Of a stretch of 64,000 bases of DNA, positions 26,023-36,403 are shown piece by piece. Numbering within the stretch: the stretch's first letter is position 1; every line of letters begins with the position of its first letter. A model generated the notes under the pieces. It was not told the origin of the DNA and made no database searches. It saw only the letters and a program-made list of their open reading frames with translations. The DNA lies in contig NZ_CP103289.1 in assembly GCF_024757985.1 (NCBI RefSeq), positions 310,001-374,000 of the forward strand, read 5' to 3'. The translations under genes and the position numbers were made by a program. This DNA comes from Cellulomonas sp. NS3 (GTDB taxonomy: Bacteria; Actinomycetota; Actinomycetes; Actinomycetales; Cellulomonadaceae).

Positions 26023-27672
26023 TCAGGCGGTCAGGTCGCGACGGCGCAGCGCCCCGGCGCCGGCCGCGGCCAGGACTGCCGCAGCGGCCGAGATCAGGGC
26101 GAGCGGCGCGAACGTCACCGCCTCGTACGGAGCGGAGGGGACCAGGGCGAACGGCGCACCGTCGAGGACGGCGTCGGGCAGGTTGAACAGCGGCCCGTAC
26201 AGGCCGACGACGATCGACACCACCAGGACGACCCACAGCCACCACGTGCCGGCGCGCAGGCCGTGCGCGAGAGCCGCCAGGCCGACGAAGCCCAGCACGA
26301 CGGGCAGGTACACCAGGGCGGCGAATGTGAACTCACCCACGAGCGCGGGGTCCCCGACGGAGCCGGCGACCCCGGCGCCCAGGCCGAACCCGGAGGTCAG
26401 CAGGAGCAGCGCCGACCCCAGGGCGGTGACGGCGAGCGACCCGCCGAGCCAGGACGTGCGGCTGACCGCTGTCGCGAGCACCAGGCTCGTGCGGCCCTCG
26501 TCCTCCTCCCGGTTGAGCCGGTTGACGGAGACGACCGCGTAGACGGCGACCGCCATGGCGAAGAACGCCAGGAACGCGGACAGGGTCGAACGGAGCACGT
26601 CGCCGGCGTCCGTGCCGCCGAAGACCTCCGCGAGCTGAGGCTGAGCCTCGACGCTGTCGACGATGCCCTGAGCCATGGAGCCGGTGAGGATCGCGAAGGC
26701 GAACAGCCCGACGGCCCACCAGGCGATCGTGGCCCGCTCCGTGCGCAGGGTGAGGCCGGCAGGGCTCAGCAGGTCCCGGCGCGCGGCGGGGCGCCCCCGA
26801 CGAGAGGGGACGACCCCCGCGCCGACGTCCCGGCGGCCGACGAGCGCGAACGCCGCGGCGACGAGCACCGCCGTCGTCCCGACGGCCAGGAGCAGCGGCC
26901 ACCACCGCAGGTCGACGAACGCGCGGGTCTGCTGGGCCCAGCCGACGGGTGACATCCACGACAGCGCGCTGCCGCCACGCTGCTGCGCGTCGCCCACCCC
27001 GCGCAGCACGTAGGCGAGCCCGAGCAGCGCGCCCGCGATCCCGGACGCGGTCCGGGCGTGCTCGCTCAGCTGCGCCGTGACCGCTGCGACGGCTCCGAAG
27101 GTGAGACCGACCGCGGCGGCGCCGGCCGCGACCGCGAGCGAGTCCAGCGGGTCGAGGTCGCTCCCGAGCAGCGCGGCCAGCAGCACGCCGCCGACCGCCA
27201 CGTTCGCCACGACGAGCAGCCCGAGCGCGGCGGTCAACGGGGCTCCGCGTCCCACCGCGCCCGCGCGCACGAGGTCGGCGCGGCCGGACTCCTCCTCGGC
27301 CCGCGTGTGCCGCACCACCAGGAAGACGGACATGAGCGCGACCGCGACCGCGATCATCCCGAGCATCTCGTTGGCGATCATGACCCCGAACGAGTACGCG
27401 TCCAGGCCGTAGCCAGGTCCCGTCATGAACGCCCCCGACGGGTCCTTCATGATCTCGGCCCGGGTCTGCATCGCGGCAGCGTCGGGGTAGACGACCGGGA
27501 TGGCTGCCCCGAAGTACCCGATGAGGGCCCCGATGCTCAGCGCCCACACGGCGATCCGGACCCGGTCGCGGCGCAGCGCGAACCGCAGGAGCCGCCCGGT
27601 TCCCGTCAGCGCCGTGCCGGGGGCGGGGGCGGTGTCCGGCGTGGTCCGGTGCGTGCGGGTCAGCGTGGTCAT
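26023..27672 (-). CDS. Large ABC exporter permease (module 1)
   Basis: The 549-residue protein has about twelve hydrophobic segments in two homologous halves joined by a basic loop ([13 protein letters not shown], near residue 300). Each half repeats the same ABC-2 features ([36 protein letters not shown] and [22 protein letters not shown]). This matches the fused permeases annotated as polyketide-antibiotic exporters in actinobacteria. ATGA overlap with the ATPase. Substrate unknown. Confidence 0.87.
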   Translation of the reverse strand: MTTLTRTHRTTPDTAPAPGTALTGTGRLLRFALRRDRVRIAVWALSIGALIGYFGAAIPVVYPDAAAMQTRAEIMKDPSGAFMTGPGYGLDAYSFGVMIANEMLGMIAVAVALMSVFLVVRHTRAEEESGRADLVRAGAVGRGAPLTAALGLLVVANVAVGGVLLAALLGSDLDPLDSLAVAAGAAAVGLTFGAVAAVTAQLSEHARTASGIAGALLGLAYVLRGVGDAQQRGGSALSWMSPVGWAQQTRAFVDLRWWPLLLAVGTTAVLVAAAFALVGRRDVGAGVVPSRRGRPAARRDLLSPAGLTLRTERATIAWWAVGLFAFAILTGSMAQGIVDSVEAQPQLAEVFGGTDAGDVLRSTLSAFLAFFAMAVAVYAVVSVNRLNREEDEGRTSLVLATAVSRTSWLGGSLAVTALGSALLLLTSGFGLGAGVAGSVGDPALVGEFTFAALVYLPVVLGFVGLAALAHGLRAGTWWLWVVLVVSIVVGLYGPLFNLPDAVLDGAPFALVPSAPYEAVTFAPLALISAAAAVLAAAGAGALRRRDLTA

Positions 27673-28586
27673 CGCGCACCGCCGACCGCGCTCGTCGCGC
27701 CGTCGTAGTGGTGGAGGAACAGCTCCTCGAGCGTCGGCGGGGTCACCGTGAGGTTCGTGATGCCCGCGCCCGCCAGCTCGGCCATCACGCGGGACAGGGC
27801 GACGTCGTCGACGGTGAAGGTGAGGCTCTCCCCGTCCCGCACGACGTCGTGCACCCCGTCGAGCAGGCGCACGGCCTCGGGGCCCTGGGCCGTCGAGACC
27901 CGCACCGTGCTGCGGGTGAGGTGGCGCAGGTCCGCCAGGCTGCCGCTCTGCACCGAGCGCCCGGCGCGGATGATCGTGACCCGGTCGCAGAGCTTCTCGA
28001 CCTCGGCCAGGATGTGGCTGGAGAGCAGCACGGTCGTCCCCCGCGCGGTGACCTCCTGCACGCACTGCTGGAACGCGAGCTCCATGAGCGGGTCGAGCCC
28101 GGAGGTCGGCTCGTCCAGGACCAGGAGCTCGACGTCGCTCGCGAGCGCGGCGACGAGCGCGACCTTCTGCCGGTTGCCCTTGGAGTAGGTCCGGGTCTTC
28201 TTGGTCGGGTCGAGGTCGAAGCGCTCGAGCAGCGCGGCCTTGCGCGCCGGGTCGAGCCGCCCACGCAGGCTCGCGAACAGATCGATGACCTCTCCGCCCG
28301 TGAGCTTGGGCCACAGGTTCACGTCGCCGGGCACGTAGGCCAACCGCCGGTGCAGGGCGACCGCGTCTGCCCACGGGTCCTCGCCGAGGAGCCGGGCGGT
28401 GCCGGAGTCGGCGCGCAGCAGTCCGAGCAGCACCCGGATGGTCGTGGACTTCCCGGCGCCGTTGGGGCCGAGGAACCCGTGCACCTCGCCGGGCGTCACG
28501 GTCAGGTCGAGCTCGTCCAGCGCGCGCACGGCGCCGAAGGACTTGGTCAGGGCTTGCACGTCGATGACAGGGGACATCGCACTCAC
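27669..28586 (-). CDS. ABC exporter ATP-binding protein (module 1)
   Basis: The 305-residue DrrA-like ATPase has Walker [10 protein letters not shown], signature [12 protein letters not shown] (again not LSGGQ), Walker [13 protein letters not shown], switch SSHILAEV, then a C-terminal accessory domain ending in [13 protein letters not shown]. Either the GTG at 28586 or the ATG at 28577 could start it; neither has a strong ribosome-binding site. It lies 57 bp after the TetR gene and overlaps the permease by ATGA. Confidence 0.88.
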   Translation of the reverse strand: MSAMSPVIDVQALTKSFGAVRALDELDLTVTPGEVHGFLGPNGAGKSTTIRVLLGLLRADSGTARLLGEDPWADAVALHRRLAYVPGDVNLWPKLTGGEVIDLFASLRGRLDPARKAALLERFDLDPTKKTRTYSKGNRQKVALVAALASDVELLVLDEPTSGLDPLMELAFQQCVQEVTARGTTVLLSSHILAEVEKLCDRVTIIRAGRSVQSGSLADLRHLTRSTVRVSTAQGPEAVRLLDGVHDVVRDGESLTFTVDDVALSRVMAELAGAGITNLTVTPPTLEELFLHHYDGATSAVGGAR

Positions 28587-28643
28587 GCTCTCGTGGGGTA
28601 CCGCCGGGACAGGGTCGTCGGCGGGGCGAGCGGCTCCGCCGGG

Positions 28644-29315
28644 TCAGGCGCTGCGCGCAGCGTCGGGCGCCTCCGGCGGGTCGCACACGTAGAGCAGGTA
28701 GGCGTCGAGCATCGTGTTGTCCGTCATCAGGCCGTGCGTGAACAGCTCGACGGTCGGCAGCATCATCCGGTCCCGGTACCCGTGGAGCATCGAGACGACG
28801 TCGGTCGGGTCGGCGGGCGGGTTCAGCGTCATGTCCAGCAGCAGCGCGCCGAGCCCCTGCACGGTCAGGTAGCGGGCCCGCGCCTTCTCGTCCCGGCTCG
28901 GCCGCATCGTGCCGACGTCGACCGCCTCGGCGATGTAGACCTCGGCGTCCGCGATGAAGTGCTCGACGAAGTCCCGCGCCAGGTCCCCGCCCGCCTGGAG
29001 GCTCCGCAGCGCATACCCGACCAGCGGCGCGTACTCGTCCATGGACGCCAGCTGCAGCAGCACGTCCTGTGTGCTGCCCGCCCCCAGCGCCCGCTCCTTG
29101 GACTGCCGGATCTCCGCGAGGACGTGCGCGTCGCACGCCGCGCGCAGACCGTCCTTCGACCCGAAGTGGTGCAGGATCAGCGCCGCGCTCACCCCGGCGT
29201 CCTCGGCGATCACCCGCAGGCCCACGCCGAACCCCTCGCGCCCGTACCGGGCCACCGCGGCGTCGCGGATCCGCGTGCGCGCCGTCAGGTCGTCCGCCCG
29301 GGCCGTCCCTGCCAT
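28644..29315 (-). CDS. TetR-family repressor (module 1)
   Basis: The 223-residue protein has an N-terminal HTH (LRVIAEDAGVSAALILHHFGSKDGL, about residues 37-61) and a ligand domain of the TetR_C group. I use the ATG at 29315 because TAGTGT (29323-29328) lies seven bases upstream; the in-frame GTG at 29324 falls inside that -10 box. Likely autorepressor and repressor of the ATPase-permease pair that follows on the same strand. Confidence 0.86.
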   Translation of the reverse strand: MAGTARADDLTARTRIRDAAVARYGREGFGVGLRVIAEDAGVSAALILHHFGSKDGLRAACDAHVLAEIRQSKERALGAGSTQDVLLQLASMDEYAPLVGYALRSLQAGGDLARDFVEHFIADAEVYIAEAVDVGTMRPSRDEKARARYLTVQGLGALLLDMTLNPPADPTDVVSMLHGYRDRMMLPTVELFTHGLMTDNTMLDAYLLYVCDPPEAPDAARSA

Positions 29316-29322
29316 GCCACCC

Positions 29323-29352
29323 ACACTAAACGTGCGTTCAGTCGGGGTGCAA
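29323..29352 (-). promoter_or_regulatory. Promoter and TetR operator (module 1)
   Basis: TTGCAC (29347-29352), an 18-bp spacer and TAGTGT (29323-29328) form the promoter on the minus strand. An 18-bp imperfect palindrome (29325-29342, arms ACTAAACG and GCGTTCAGT-type) overlaps the -10 and spacer. TetR binding here would block transcription. Confidence 0.6.
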
Positions 29353-29479
29353 GGAGATCTTCCGGCGAGCCACGGGCGGTCACGGTCTGGGCGCTGGCCG
29401 CCGTGCGTGGAGTTGCACCTTCCGTAGCGTCATGTGGTCTCGTGGACTCCCGTCCCGCCCCGCCGAGGAAGGCCAGCTC

Positions 29480-30385
29480 GTGCACTCGTCCTTCGTCCCG
29501 CCGCGCCGGGTCTTGATCGGTGACGCGGCTTCGTTCGTCGGCACCACGCCGCGGGCGATCCGTCACTACCACGAGATCGGCCTGCTCCCCGAGCCCGAGC
29601 GGGGCGGTGACGACCGCCGCCGCTACGGGTACGACGAGATGATCCGGCTGCTGTGGATCCGCAGGATGGCCGACGCCGGGATCGCCCTGGACGACATCCG
29701 TGACGCCTTCGCCGACACCGCTCCCACCGGTGCCGGCGGCGACCACGACGTCGCGGGCATCCTGGAACGGCTGGAGAGGACCCTCGTCGCCCGGGAAGCA
29801 GAGCTGCAGCGGCAGCGGACCGCCGTGCAGCGCATGCGCGCCGAAGGCAGCAGGATGGGGCTGCTCTCCGACGTGGTCACCAGCCGCCTCAGGGGACTGC
29901 CCGAGGGCTCGCTGCGCCAGGGGGACCTGGACACCCTGCTGGTCACCGAGCGGATCTTCGGCCCGCTCGGTGCGGCCGTCCAGGCCACCCGTTTCATCGC
30001 CCTGGCCACGCACCCGGACCTGCAGGAGGCGTCCGACCGCGTCGACGCCGCCGAGGAGGCACTCGACGACACGGTCGCCGTGGACGACCCCCGCGTGGCC
30101 CAGGTGGCTGCCGAACGGCACGCCTTCGAACGGGCGCTGCACGCCGTCATCGAGGAGTCCGGCCTCGCGGAGAGCGACGACGCGTTCCTCGACGCCTGGG
30201 AGGAGGTGCACCCGGATCCCGCTGACGACGGTGAGGACGACGCAGGCGACGGCCTCGGCGCGGGGCCCGGGTCCATGAGCGCGTTGGAAGCCAGCGGGAA
30301 GATGCCCTACGACTTCTCCCCGGCGCGCCTGCGTTGCATGGAGCTGGCCGAGGAGATGGCCGCCCACGAGTCACCCGCTTCCTGA
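29480..30385 (+). CDS. MerR-family transcriptional regulator
   Basis: From the GTG at 29480 the protein has 301 residues: MerR winged HTH (LIGDAASFVGTTPRAIRHYHEIGLLPEPERGGDDRRRYGYDEMIRL split over about 12-62), a helical dimerisation segment (LERLERTLVAREAELQRQRTAVQRM) and a long effector domain typical of actinobacterial MerR regulators with unknown ligands. GAGGAAGG precedes this GTG. An ATG at 29432 follows a TAGCGT box (29425-29430) by one base, so it probably lies before the transcript start. Divergent from the TetR gene. Confidence 0.82.
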   Translation: MHSSFVPPRRVLIGDAASFVGTTPRAIRHYHEIGLLPEPERGGDDRRRYGYDEMIRLLWIRRMADAGIALDDIRDAFADTAPTGAGGDHDVAGILERLERTLVAREAELQRQRTAVQRMRAEGSRMGLLSDVVTSRLRGLPEGSLRQGDLDTLLVTERIFGPLGAAVQATRFIALATHPDLQEASDRVDAAEEALDDTVAVDDPRVAQVAAERHAFERALHAVIEESGLAESDDAFLDAWEEVHPDPADDGEDDAGDGLGAGPGSMSALEASGKMPYDFSPARLRCMELAEEMAAHESPAS

Positions 30386-30455
30386 CCGAGGCCTGGGGTC
30401 CCGAGTCAGGACTGTTCAGGCCCGGAGGTGTGACGTCGGGTGCCAGGATCGGCTC

Positions 30456-31085
30456 ATGGATGCGTTCGACGAGATCGCCGACGAGCGGCGGGCACTGGCG
30501 GAGCAGGTCGCCGCCCTGACCCCCGAGCAGCAGACGACCAGGAGCCTGTGCGAGGCCTGGAGCGTCCACGACGTGCTCGCACACCTGACCATGCCGTTGG
30601 AGGTGAGCACGCCCAGGGTCGTGCTGGCCGTCCTCCTGGCGGGCGGGAACTTCGACCGGGCGAACGAGCGAGTGACGCGGCGCCTCGCCAGACGTCCCTT
30701 CCACGAGATCGTCGAGGTGCTGCACCGCAAGGCGGGTGCCCGGTTCACCCCGCCGGGATCAGGTCCGGAGGCGCCCCTGCTGGACGTCCTGGTCCACGGC
30801 CTCGACGTCCGCTGGCCGCTGCAGCTGCACCGCGAGATCCCCGAACTGCGGCTGCGTAGCTCGCTGGACTTCCTCATGACGGCCCCCGCGGGCCTCGTGC
30901 CGAAGGGCGCGCTGGCTGGCCTGCGGTTCGAGGCGCAGGACATCGACTTCGCTCATGGTGAGGGTCCGGTGGTCAGCGGCACGGCGGAGACGCTGCTGCT
31001 CGCCTGCACCGGTCGGACCGCAGCTCTCGGTTCCCTCGTCGGCGAGGGCGTCCCCACTCTGCGCGATCGTCTGACGACGAGCTGA
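30456..31085 (+). CDS. Maleylpyruvate isomerase-family mycothiol-dependent enzyme
   Basis: The 209-residue protein matches the TIGR03083/DinB-like family: SLCEAWSVHDVLAHLTMPLE near residue 30-50 carries the conserved W-x-V-x-D-x-x-A-H, with LDVLVHGLDVRWPL supplying the second His/Asp group of the metal site. Members use mycothiol or act on conjugates; the exact reaction cannot be told from sequence. AGGA precedes the ATG. It follows the MerR gene by 70 bp and may be its target. Confidence 0.78.
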   Translation: MDAFDEIADERRALAEQVAALTPEQQTTRSLCEAWSVHDVLAHLTMPLEVSTPRVVLAVLLAGGNFDRANERVTRRLARRPFHEIVEVLHRKAGARFTPPGSGPEAPLLDVLVHGLDVRWPLQLHREIPELRLRSSLDFLMTAPAGLVPKGALAGLRFEAQDIDFAHGEGPVVSGTAETLLLACTGRTAALGSLVGEGVPTLRDRLTTS

Positions 31086-31155
31086 CGACCGACGCCGGGG
31101 TGGACGGCGATGTGCCTCGGCGAACGGTCGAGCACGTGCCTGGCAGTCGGGCAGC

Positions 31156-31177
31156 CCCAGGGAGCTCACGCCCTGGG
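31156..31177. terminator. Weak bidirectional terminator candidate
   Basis: CCCAGGG (31156-31162) and CCCTGGG (31171-31177) can form a 7-bp hairpin between the convergent enzyme and acetyltransferase genes. Short and without a T-run. Confidence 0.3.
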
Positions 31178-31206
31178 CCGACGCTCCTCACGCACAGCAC
31201 CCGACG

Positions 31207-31665
31207 TCACGGGACCGCTGGGGTGAGGCGCATCGGGACGTGCGGGATGCCGTCTTCCTCGAAAGGGTCGCCGTGCGCGACGAAGCCGAACCGGGCGTAC
31301 CAGTCTGCCAGGTGTGCCTGCGCATCGAGCACCACGAACGCCCCAGGGTCGAGCTCGGTGCACCGGTCGAGGGCCCGGCGCATGAGCTCGGAGGCGACAC
31401 CGTGGGAACGGACACGAGCGGCGGTCGCCACGCGGCCCACCCGGAGCGCACCGTCGGGATCGCGCAGCACGCGCAGGGTCGCGACGACGTCCGGCCCGTC
31501 GGCGGCCCAGTGCTGTTCGGCGCCGTCCTCGACGTCGCGGCCGTCGAGGTCGGGGTAGGCGGCGCTCTGCTCGACGACGAACACGTCGACGCGCAGCCGA
31601 AGGATCCGGTAGAGGGTGAGGGGATCGAGCCGAGCCGCGGCCTCGCGGTGATAGGTCAGGAGCAC
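31207..31665 (-). CDS. elaA: ElaA-type GNAT acetyltransferase
   Basis: The 152-residue protein begins at a GTG (31665) exactly six bases after TACCGT (31672-31677), predicting a leaderless mRNA. LYRILRLRVDVFVVEQ followed by YPDLDGRDVED is the ElaA family signature; VGRVATAARVRSHGVASELMRRAL is the acetyl-CoA-binding R/Q-x-x-G-x-A-like segment (with SHGVAS). Its substrate in the family is not well established. Confidence 0.85.
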   Translation of the reverse strand: MLLTYHREAAARLDPLTLYRILRLRVDVFVVEQSAAYPDLDGRDVEDGAEQHWAADGPDVVATLRVLRDPDGALRVGRVATAARVRSHGVASELMRRALDRCTELDPGAFVVLDAQAHLADWYARFGFVAHGDPFEEDGIPHVPMRLTPAVP

Positions 31666-31742
31666 CCACCGACGGTAACCCGCCGGCACCCGGCTCCGGC
31701 GCGGGCCGGTGCCGTCGCACGGCGCGGACCCCGGCCGGACGG

Positions 31743-33836
31743 TCAGGCCGCGTCGCGCGAGCGCAGCGCCTCGGGCAGCGGCTCGAGGTGGACGACGACG
31801 AGCCGCGACACCGCACGCGTCAGCACGACGTAGAGCCGGTGCAGCCCGCGGGCCTCCTCGGCGACGACCCGCGCCGGCTCGACCGCGACGACGTGGTCGT
31901 ACTCGAGGCCCTTCGCCACGGACGCGGGCACGAGCGCGATCCGGCCGGTCGGCACCTCGGCGTCGGTCCGGTCCCACGCCAGCCCGGCCGTGTCGAGCGC
32001 CCGCGCCGCGTGCTGGACGAGCGAGTCCGGCACGATCAGCCCGACCGACCCCTCGAAGTCGAGCGCCGCCCGGCACTCCTCCGCGGCGCCGGCCACCAGG
32101 TCACCGACCTGCCGCACCCGCAGCGAGCCGTCATGCCGCAGCGAGGACGTCACCGGCAGGCCGGTCCCGAGCGACGGGACCAGCGCGTTCGCGTACTCCA
32201 TGACGACGCGCGGCACGCGGAACCCGGTGGTGAGCGGGACGACCTCGGCGCCGGCCTTGTCGAGGTGCGTCAGCGTGTCGTGCCAGCTCCGGGCCGCCCA
32301 CGGCGTCGTGCCCTGCGCGAGGTCGCCCAGCACGGTCACCGACCCGTGCGTGCTGCGGCGGGCGAGCGCCCGGCACTGCATGGGGGACAGGTCCTGCGCC
32401 TCGTCGACGATGAGGTGGCTGTAGCCGCGCGGCCGGTCGAGCAGCCCGGCGACCTCGTCGAGCAGCACCGCGTCGTGCTCGCTCCACCGCACGGCGCGGG
32501 GCGTGCGGGCCGGCTTCGCCCAGAGCAGCAGCTCCTGCTCGGCGTCGTCGAGGATGCCGTCGGCGGCTGCGGCGAGCGCGGCGCCGTCGGAGAGCAGCGC
32601 GTGCACCAGCGCCTCGGGGGTCGTCGCCGGCCACACCGCGTCGAGCGCCTGGGTGACCGGGCGGCTCCGGCTCGTGCTGCGGAACCACGACTCGCTCGGC
32701 GCCTCGGCGCTGCGGTTCTCGACCGTGCGCCTCAGCGCGGCCGCGATCCGTGAGCGCAGCCGCTCGCGCCCGCCACCGTAGGTCGTCGCCTGGGCGCGCG
32801 CCTCGGTGACGAGCTCGTCGAGCGCTGACGGGGAGAGCGTGTAGCGGTAGGAGCCGTGCGGGACGGTGACCGGTGCCGTCGCGGGCGCGACCCGGGACCA
32901 CAGCGCCCGGTGGAGGACGGCCGCCAGGCGCACGTCGTGCTTGAGCACCGCGACCTCCGGCGCGTCCGTCGCGCCCACGTCGAGCGGGTAGAGGTCGCCG
33001 ACGCTCACCTGCTCGGCGTCGAGCTCGCCGAGGGACGGCAGGACCTGCGCGATGTAGCGGATGAGCGTGCGGTTGGGCCCGACGATGAGCACGCCCGCGT
33101 GCTGCAGCCGCTGGCGGTGCGTGTAGAAGAGGAACGCCGCGCGGTGCAGGCCCACCGCCGTCTTGCCGGTGCCCGGGCCGCCCTGGACGCACAGCGACAC
33201 CGACAGGTCGGCGCGCACGAGCTCGTCCTGCTCGGGCTGGATCGTCGCGACGATGTCGCGCATGGGCCCGACGCGGGGGCGCTCGATCTCGGCGGTGAGG
33301 ATGCTGCTCGGGGCTCCGGACCTGTCCCCGGCGGCGCCGTCGGAGCTCGCAGACGCCGCCGCCCGGTCGAGGTGCTCGTCCTCGAGGCTCGTGAGCGCGC
33401 CGCCCGACGACCCGAACCGCCGCCGCGTCACGACGCCCTGCGGCTCGCGCGCGCTGGCCCGGTAGAACGCGCGCGACACGGGCGCGCGCCAGTCGAGCAC
33501 GAGCGGGTGGCTCACGTCGTCGGTCACGTGCCGGCGGCCGATGTAGAACCGGGTGGAGTCGTCGGCCGCGTCCCCGCTGGGCTCCGCGAGGTCGAGCCGC
33601 CCGAAGAACAGGGGCGTGTCCTCGTCGACGGTGAGCTCCCGGACGCGCCGGACGAGCGCGACCCCGAGCCGCTCGGCGGCGTACGCGTCCCCGACCGTGC
33701 CGGCCCCGACCTCGAGCAGCGCCTCGGCCCGGTCCCGCATGCGCCCGAGCGCCGCGCGGGCGTCGGCGAGGTACCGGCGCTCGTCCTCGAGCTCGTCGAC
33801 CAGGGCCGCCTGCGCGTCGGTCCCGGGCGGATTCAC
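31743..33836 (-). CDS. HelD-like UvrD/Rep-family helicase
   Basis: The 697-residue protein has a helical N-terminal arm (ELEDERRYLADARAALGRM), Walker A GGPGTGKTA (near 222), motif II VDEAQDLSPMQ, motif III LGDLAQGT and the C-terminal motif VLTRAV. It lacks a full second helicase set, and the arm plus DWRAPVSRAFY resemble HelD, the RNA polymerase recycling factor. The GTG is preceded by TAGCCT (33844-33849) at seven bases, so probably leaderless. Role in releasing stalled polymerase is a family inference. Confidence 0.83.
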   Translation of the reverse strand: MNPPGTDAQAALVDELEDERRYLADARAALGRMRDRAEALLEVGAGTVGDAYAAERLGVALVRRVRELTVDEDTPLFFGRLDLAEPSGDAADDSTRFYIGRRHVTDDVSHPLVLDWRAPVSRAFYRASAREPQGVVTRRRFGSSGGALTSLEDEHLDRAAASASSDGAAGDRSGAPSSILTAEIERPRVGPMRDIVATIQPEQDELVRADLSVSLCVQGGPGTGKTAVGLHRAAFLFYTHRQRLQHAGVLIVGPNRTLIRYIAQVLPSLGELDAEQVSVGDLYPLDVGATDAPEVAVLKHDVRLAAVLHRALWSRVAPATAPVTVPHGSYRYTLSPSALDELVTEARAQATTYGGGRERLRSRIAAALRRTVENRSAEAPSESWFRSTSRSRPVTQALDAVWPATTPEALVHALLSDGAALAAAADGILDDAEQELLLWAKPARTPRAVRWSEHDAVLLDEVAGLLDRPRGYSHLIVDEAQDLSPMQCRALARRSTHGSVTVLGDLAQGTTPWAARSWHDTLTHLDKAGAEVVPLTTGFRVPRVVMEYANALVPSLGTGLPVTSSLRHDGSLRVRQVGDLVAGAAEECRAALDFEGSVGLIVPDSLVQHAARALDTAGLAWDRTDAEVPTGRIALVPASVAKGLEYDHVVAVEPARVVAEEARGLHRLYVVLTRAVSRLVVVHLEPLPEALRSRDAA

Positions 33837-34031
33837 GTCCGGCAGGCTACCGCTCCCCGGCGGCCGCCCTCGGGCCGCGTGCGGTGCCCGCCCGGCACGA
33901 CGTCGACGTGGGGCGCGACGACCCGCCCAGCGCCTCGTCGCGTGCCCGTCGCCCCGCGACCGCCCCTCGGCGGCAGCGTCCCGGGGTGGACCGGGCCGCG
34001 CGGCGGGTCTCGTCGCGCGGCGGGCCGGACG

Positions 34032-35369
34032 TCAGCGGGCCGGTGGGGTCGCCGCCGCAGCCGCCTTCGCCGCCGCCGGCAGCGCGTCGATGACCCGGTT
34101 GACCGCGTCGTCGTCGTGCGCGGCCGAGACGAAGAACGCCTCGAAGCCCGACGGCGGTGCGTACACCCCGTGGTCGAGCAGCGCGTGGAAGAACGCTGGG
34201 TAGCGCCACGACTCGCTGGCCTGGACCTGGGCGTAGTCGCGCGCGCCGTGCTGGGCGGCGTCCTCGCCGAAGAACGTGCTGAACAGGTTCCCGGCCCACT
34301 GCACGACGTGCGGGACGCCCTCGGCGGCGAGCGCCTGCGTCAGCGCGCCGCGCAGCACCCCGGCGACGGTGTCGACCCGGCCGTAGACCGCGGTGTCCGC
34401 CGCGCGCAGCGTGGCGAGCCCGGCGGCGGTGGCGACCGGGTTCCCCGAGAGCGTGCCCGCCTGGTAGACGGGGCCCATCGGGGCGAGCCCCTCCATGACG
34501 TCGCGCCGGCCGCCGACCGCGGCGACGGGCAGCCCGCCGCCGACGACCTTGCCGAACGTGAGCAGGTCCGGGTCCCAGCCCTCGACCGAGCCCTCGAGCC
34601 CCCACCAGCCCGACGGGCCGACGCGGAAACCGGTCAGCACCTCGTCCTGGATGAGCAGCGCGCCGTGCTCGTGGGCGATCCGCGACAGCGCCTTGTTGAA
34701 GCCGGGCAGCGGCGGGACGACGCCCATGTTCGCGGGCGCCGCCTCGGTGATGACGGCGGCGATGGTCTCGCCGTGCTCGGCGAACGCGGCCTCGACGGCG
34801 GCGAGGTCGTTGTAGGGCAGCACGATCGTCTCGGCGGCGACCGCGGCGGTGACACCGGCCGAGCCGGGCAGCGCGAGCGTCGCGAGGCCGGAGCCGGCGG
34901 ACGCCAGGAGCGCGTCGACGTGCCCGTGGTAGCAGCCGGCGAACTTGATGATGCGGTCGCGGCCGGTCGCGCCGCGCGCGAGCCGGATCGCGGTCATCGT
35001 CGCCTCGGTGCCCGTCGAGACGAGCCGCAGCCGCTCGACGGCCGGGACCCGGTGGCGGATCTCCTCGGCGAGCTCGACCTCGGTGAGCGTCGGGGCGCCG
35101 AACGACAGCGCCCGGTCGGCGGCGGCGTGCACCGCGTCGAGCACGGCCGGGTGCGCGTGGCCCAGGATCGCCGGGCCCCACGAGCACACGAGGTCGACGT
35201 ACTCGCGCCCGTCGACGTCCGTGATGTGCGGGCCCTTGGCCGACGCGATGAACCGCGGGGTGCCGCCGACGACCCCGTACGCGCGGACCGGCGAGTTCAC
35301 ACCCCCCGGGATGACGCCGCGTGCACGCGCGAAGTACCGCTCGGAGGTCTCCGGCGTGTGCCCGCTCAT
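34032..35369 (-). CDS. hemL: Glutamate-1-semialdehyde 2,1-aminomutase
   Basis: The 445-residue PLP enzyme converts glutamate-1-semialdehyde to 5-aminolevulinate, the second dedicated step of the C5 pathway begun by HemA. Visible: GGVNSPVRA near residue 22, [15 protein letters not shown] near 119, QDEVLTGFR and the Schiff-base Lys274 in [11 protein letters not shown]. Alternative long frame upstream rejected: the ATG at 35369 has GGAGGAG and overlaps the hemB stop (ATGA). Last gene of hemC-hemD-hemB-hemL. Confidence 0.95.
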   Translation of the reverse strand: MSGHTPETSERYFARARGVIPGGVNSPVRAYGVVGGTPRFIASAKGPHITDVDGREYVDLVCSWGPAILGHAHPAVLDAVHAAADRALSFGAPTLTEVELAEEIRHRVPAVERLRLVSTGTEATMTAIRLARGATGRDRIIKFAGCYHGHVDALLASAGSGLATLALPGSAGVTAAVAAETIVLPYNDLAAVEAAFAEHGETIAAVITEAAPANMGVVPPLPGFNKALSRIAHEHGALLIQDEVLTGFRVGPSGWWGLEGSVEGWDPDLLTFGKVVGGGLPVAAVGGRRDVMEGLAPMGPVYQAGTLSGNPVATAAGLATLRAADTAVYGRVDTVAGVLRGALTQALAAEGVPHVVQWAGNLFSTFFGEDAAQHGARDYAQVQASESWRYPAFFHALLDHGVYAPPSGFEAFFVSAAHDDDAVNRVIDALPAAAKAAAAATPPAR

Positions 35370-36403
35370 CTGTTCTCCTCCTGCAGCCATCCGGCCAGCT
35401 CCACCGCCCAGTACGTCAGGACATGATCGGCACCCGCACGCCGGATGCTGAGCACCGACTCCGTCACGGCGCGCCGGCGGTCGATCCAGCCGTTCGCCGC
35501 GGCCGCCTCGACCATCGCGTACTCGCCGGACACCTGGTAGGCCGCGACCGGCACGGTCGACATCGCGGCGACGTCCGCGAGCACGTCGAGGTAGGCCAGC
35601 GCGGGCTTGACCATGACGACGTCGGCGCCCTCGGCGATGTCCACCAGGACCTCGCGCGCGGCCTCCCGGCGGTTGGCCGGGTCCATCTGGTACGTCCGCC
35701 GGTCGCCCTCGAGCGTCGACTCCACGGCCTCGCGGAACGGTCCGTAGAACGCCGACGCGTACTTCGCGGCGTACGCGAGCACCGCGGTGTCCAGGAAGCC
35801 CTCGCCGTCGAGCGCGTCCCGCACGACCGCGACCTGACCGTCCATCATCCCGCTGAGCCCGACGAGGTGGGCGCCCGCCCGGGCCTGCGCGAGCGCCATC
35901 TCCGCGTACCGCACGAGCGTCGCGTCGTTGTCGACGGCGCCCGACGCGGTCAGCACGCCGCAGTGCCCGTGGTCCGTGAACTCGTCGAGGCACAGGTCCG
36001 CCTGCACGACGAGCGCGTCCCCGACCTCGGCGGCGACGTCCGCGATCGCGACGTTGAGGATCCCGTCGGGATCGGTGGCCCCGGTGCCCGTCGCGTCGCG
36101 GCGCTCGGGGACGCCGAACAGCATCACGCCGCCCAGCCCGGCCTCGGCGGCCTCGACGGCGGCGCGGCGCAGCGAGTCGCGCGTGTGCTGCAGCACGCCG
36201 GGCATCGACGTGAGGGGTCGCGGCTCGGTCAGCCCCTCCTTGACGAACACGGGCAGCACGAGCTCGGCGGGGTGCACGCGCGTCTCGGCGGCCAGCCGGC
36301 GCATCGCGGGGCTCTGGCGCAGGCGGCGCAGGCGCGTGCGGCCGGGGGTCGGCACGGCGCGAGCGGGGGTGGAGGGGACGGCCGGGATCGTCGGCTGGGT
36401 CAT
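35366..36403 (-). CDS. hemB: Delta-aminolevulinic acid dehydratase (porphobilinogen synthase)
   Basis: The 345-residue enzyme condenses two 5-aminolevulinates to porphobilinogen. Active-site lysines are seen in [14 protein letters not shown] and [11 protein letters not shown]. The metal loop reads [15 protein letters not shown]: one of the usual zinc cysteines is Asp, suggesting a magnesium or mixed-metal type. Starts and ends in four-base overlaps with hemD and hemL. Confidence 0.95.
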   Translation of the reverse strand: MTQPTIPAVPSTPARAVPTPGRTRLRRLRQSPAMRRLAAETRVHPAELVLPVFVKEGLTEPRPLTSMPGVLQHTRDSLRRAAVEAAEAGLGGVMLFGVPERRDATGTGATDPDGILNVAIADVAAEVGDALVVQADLCLDEFTDHGHCGVLTASGAVDNDATLVRYAEMALAQARAGAHLVGLSGMMDGQVAVVRDALDGEGFLDTAVLAYAAKYASAFYGPFREAVESTLEGDRRTYQMDPANRREAAREVLVDIAEGADVVMVKPALAYLDVLADVAAMSTVPVAAYQVSGEYAMVEAAAANGWIDRRRAVTESVLSIRRAGADHVLTYWAVELAGWLQEENR

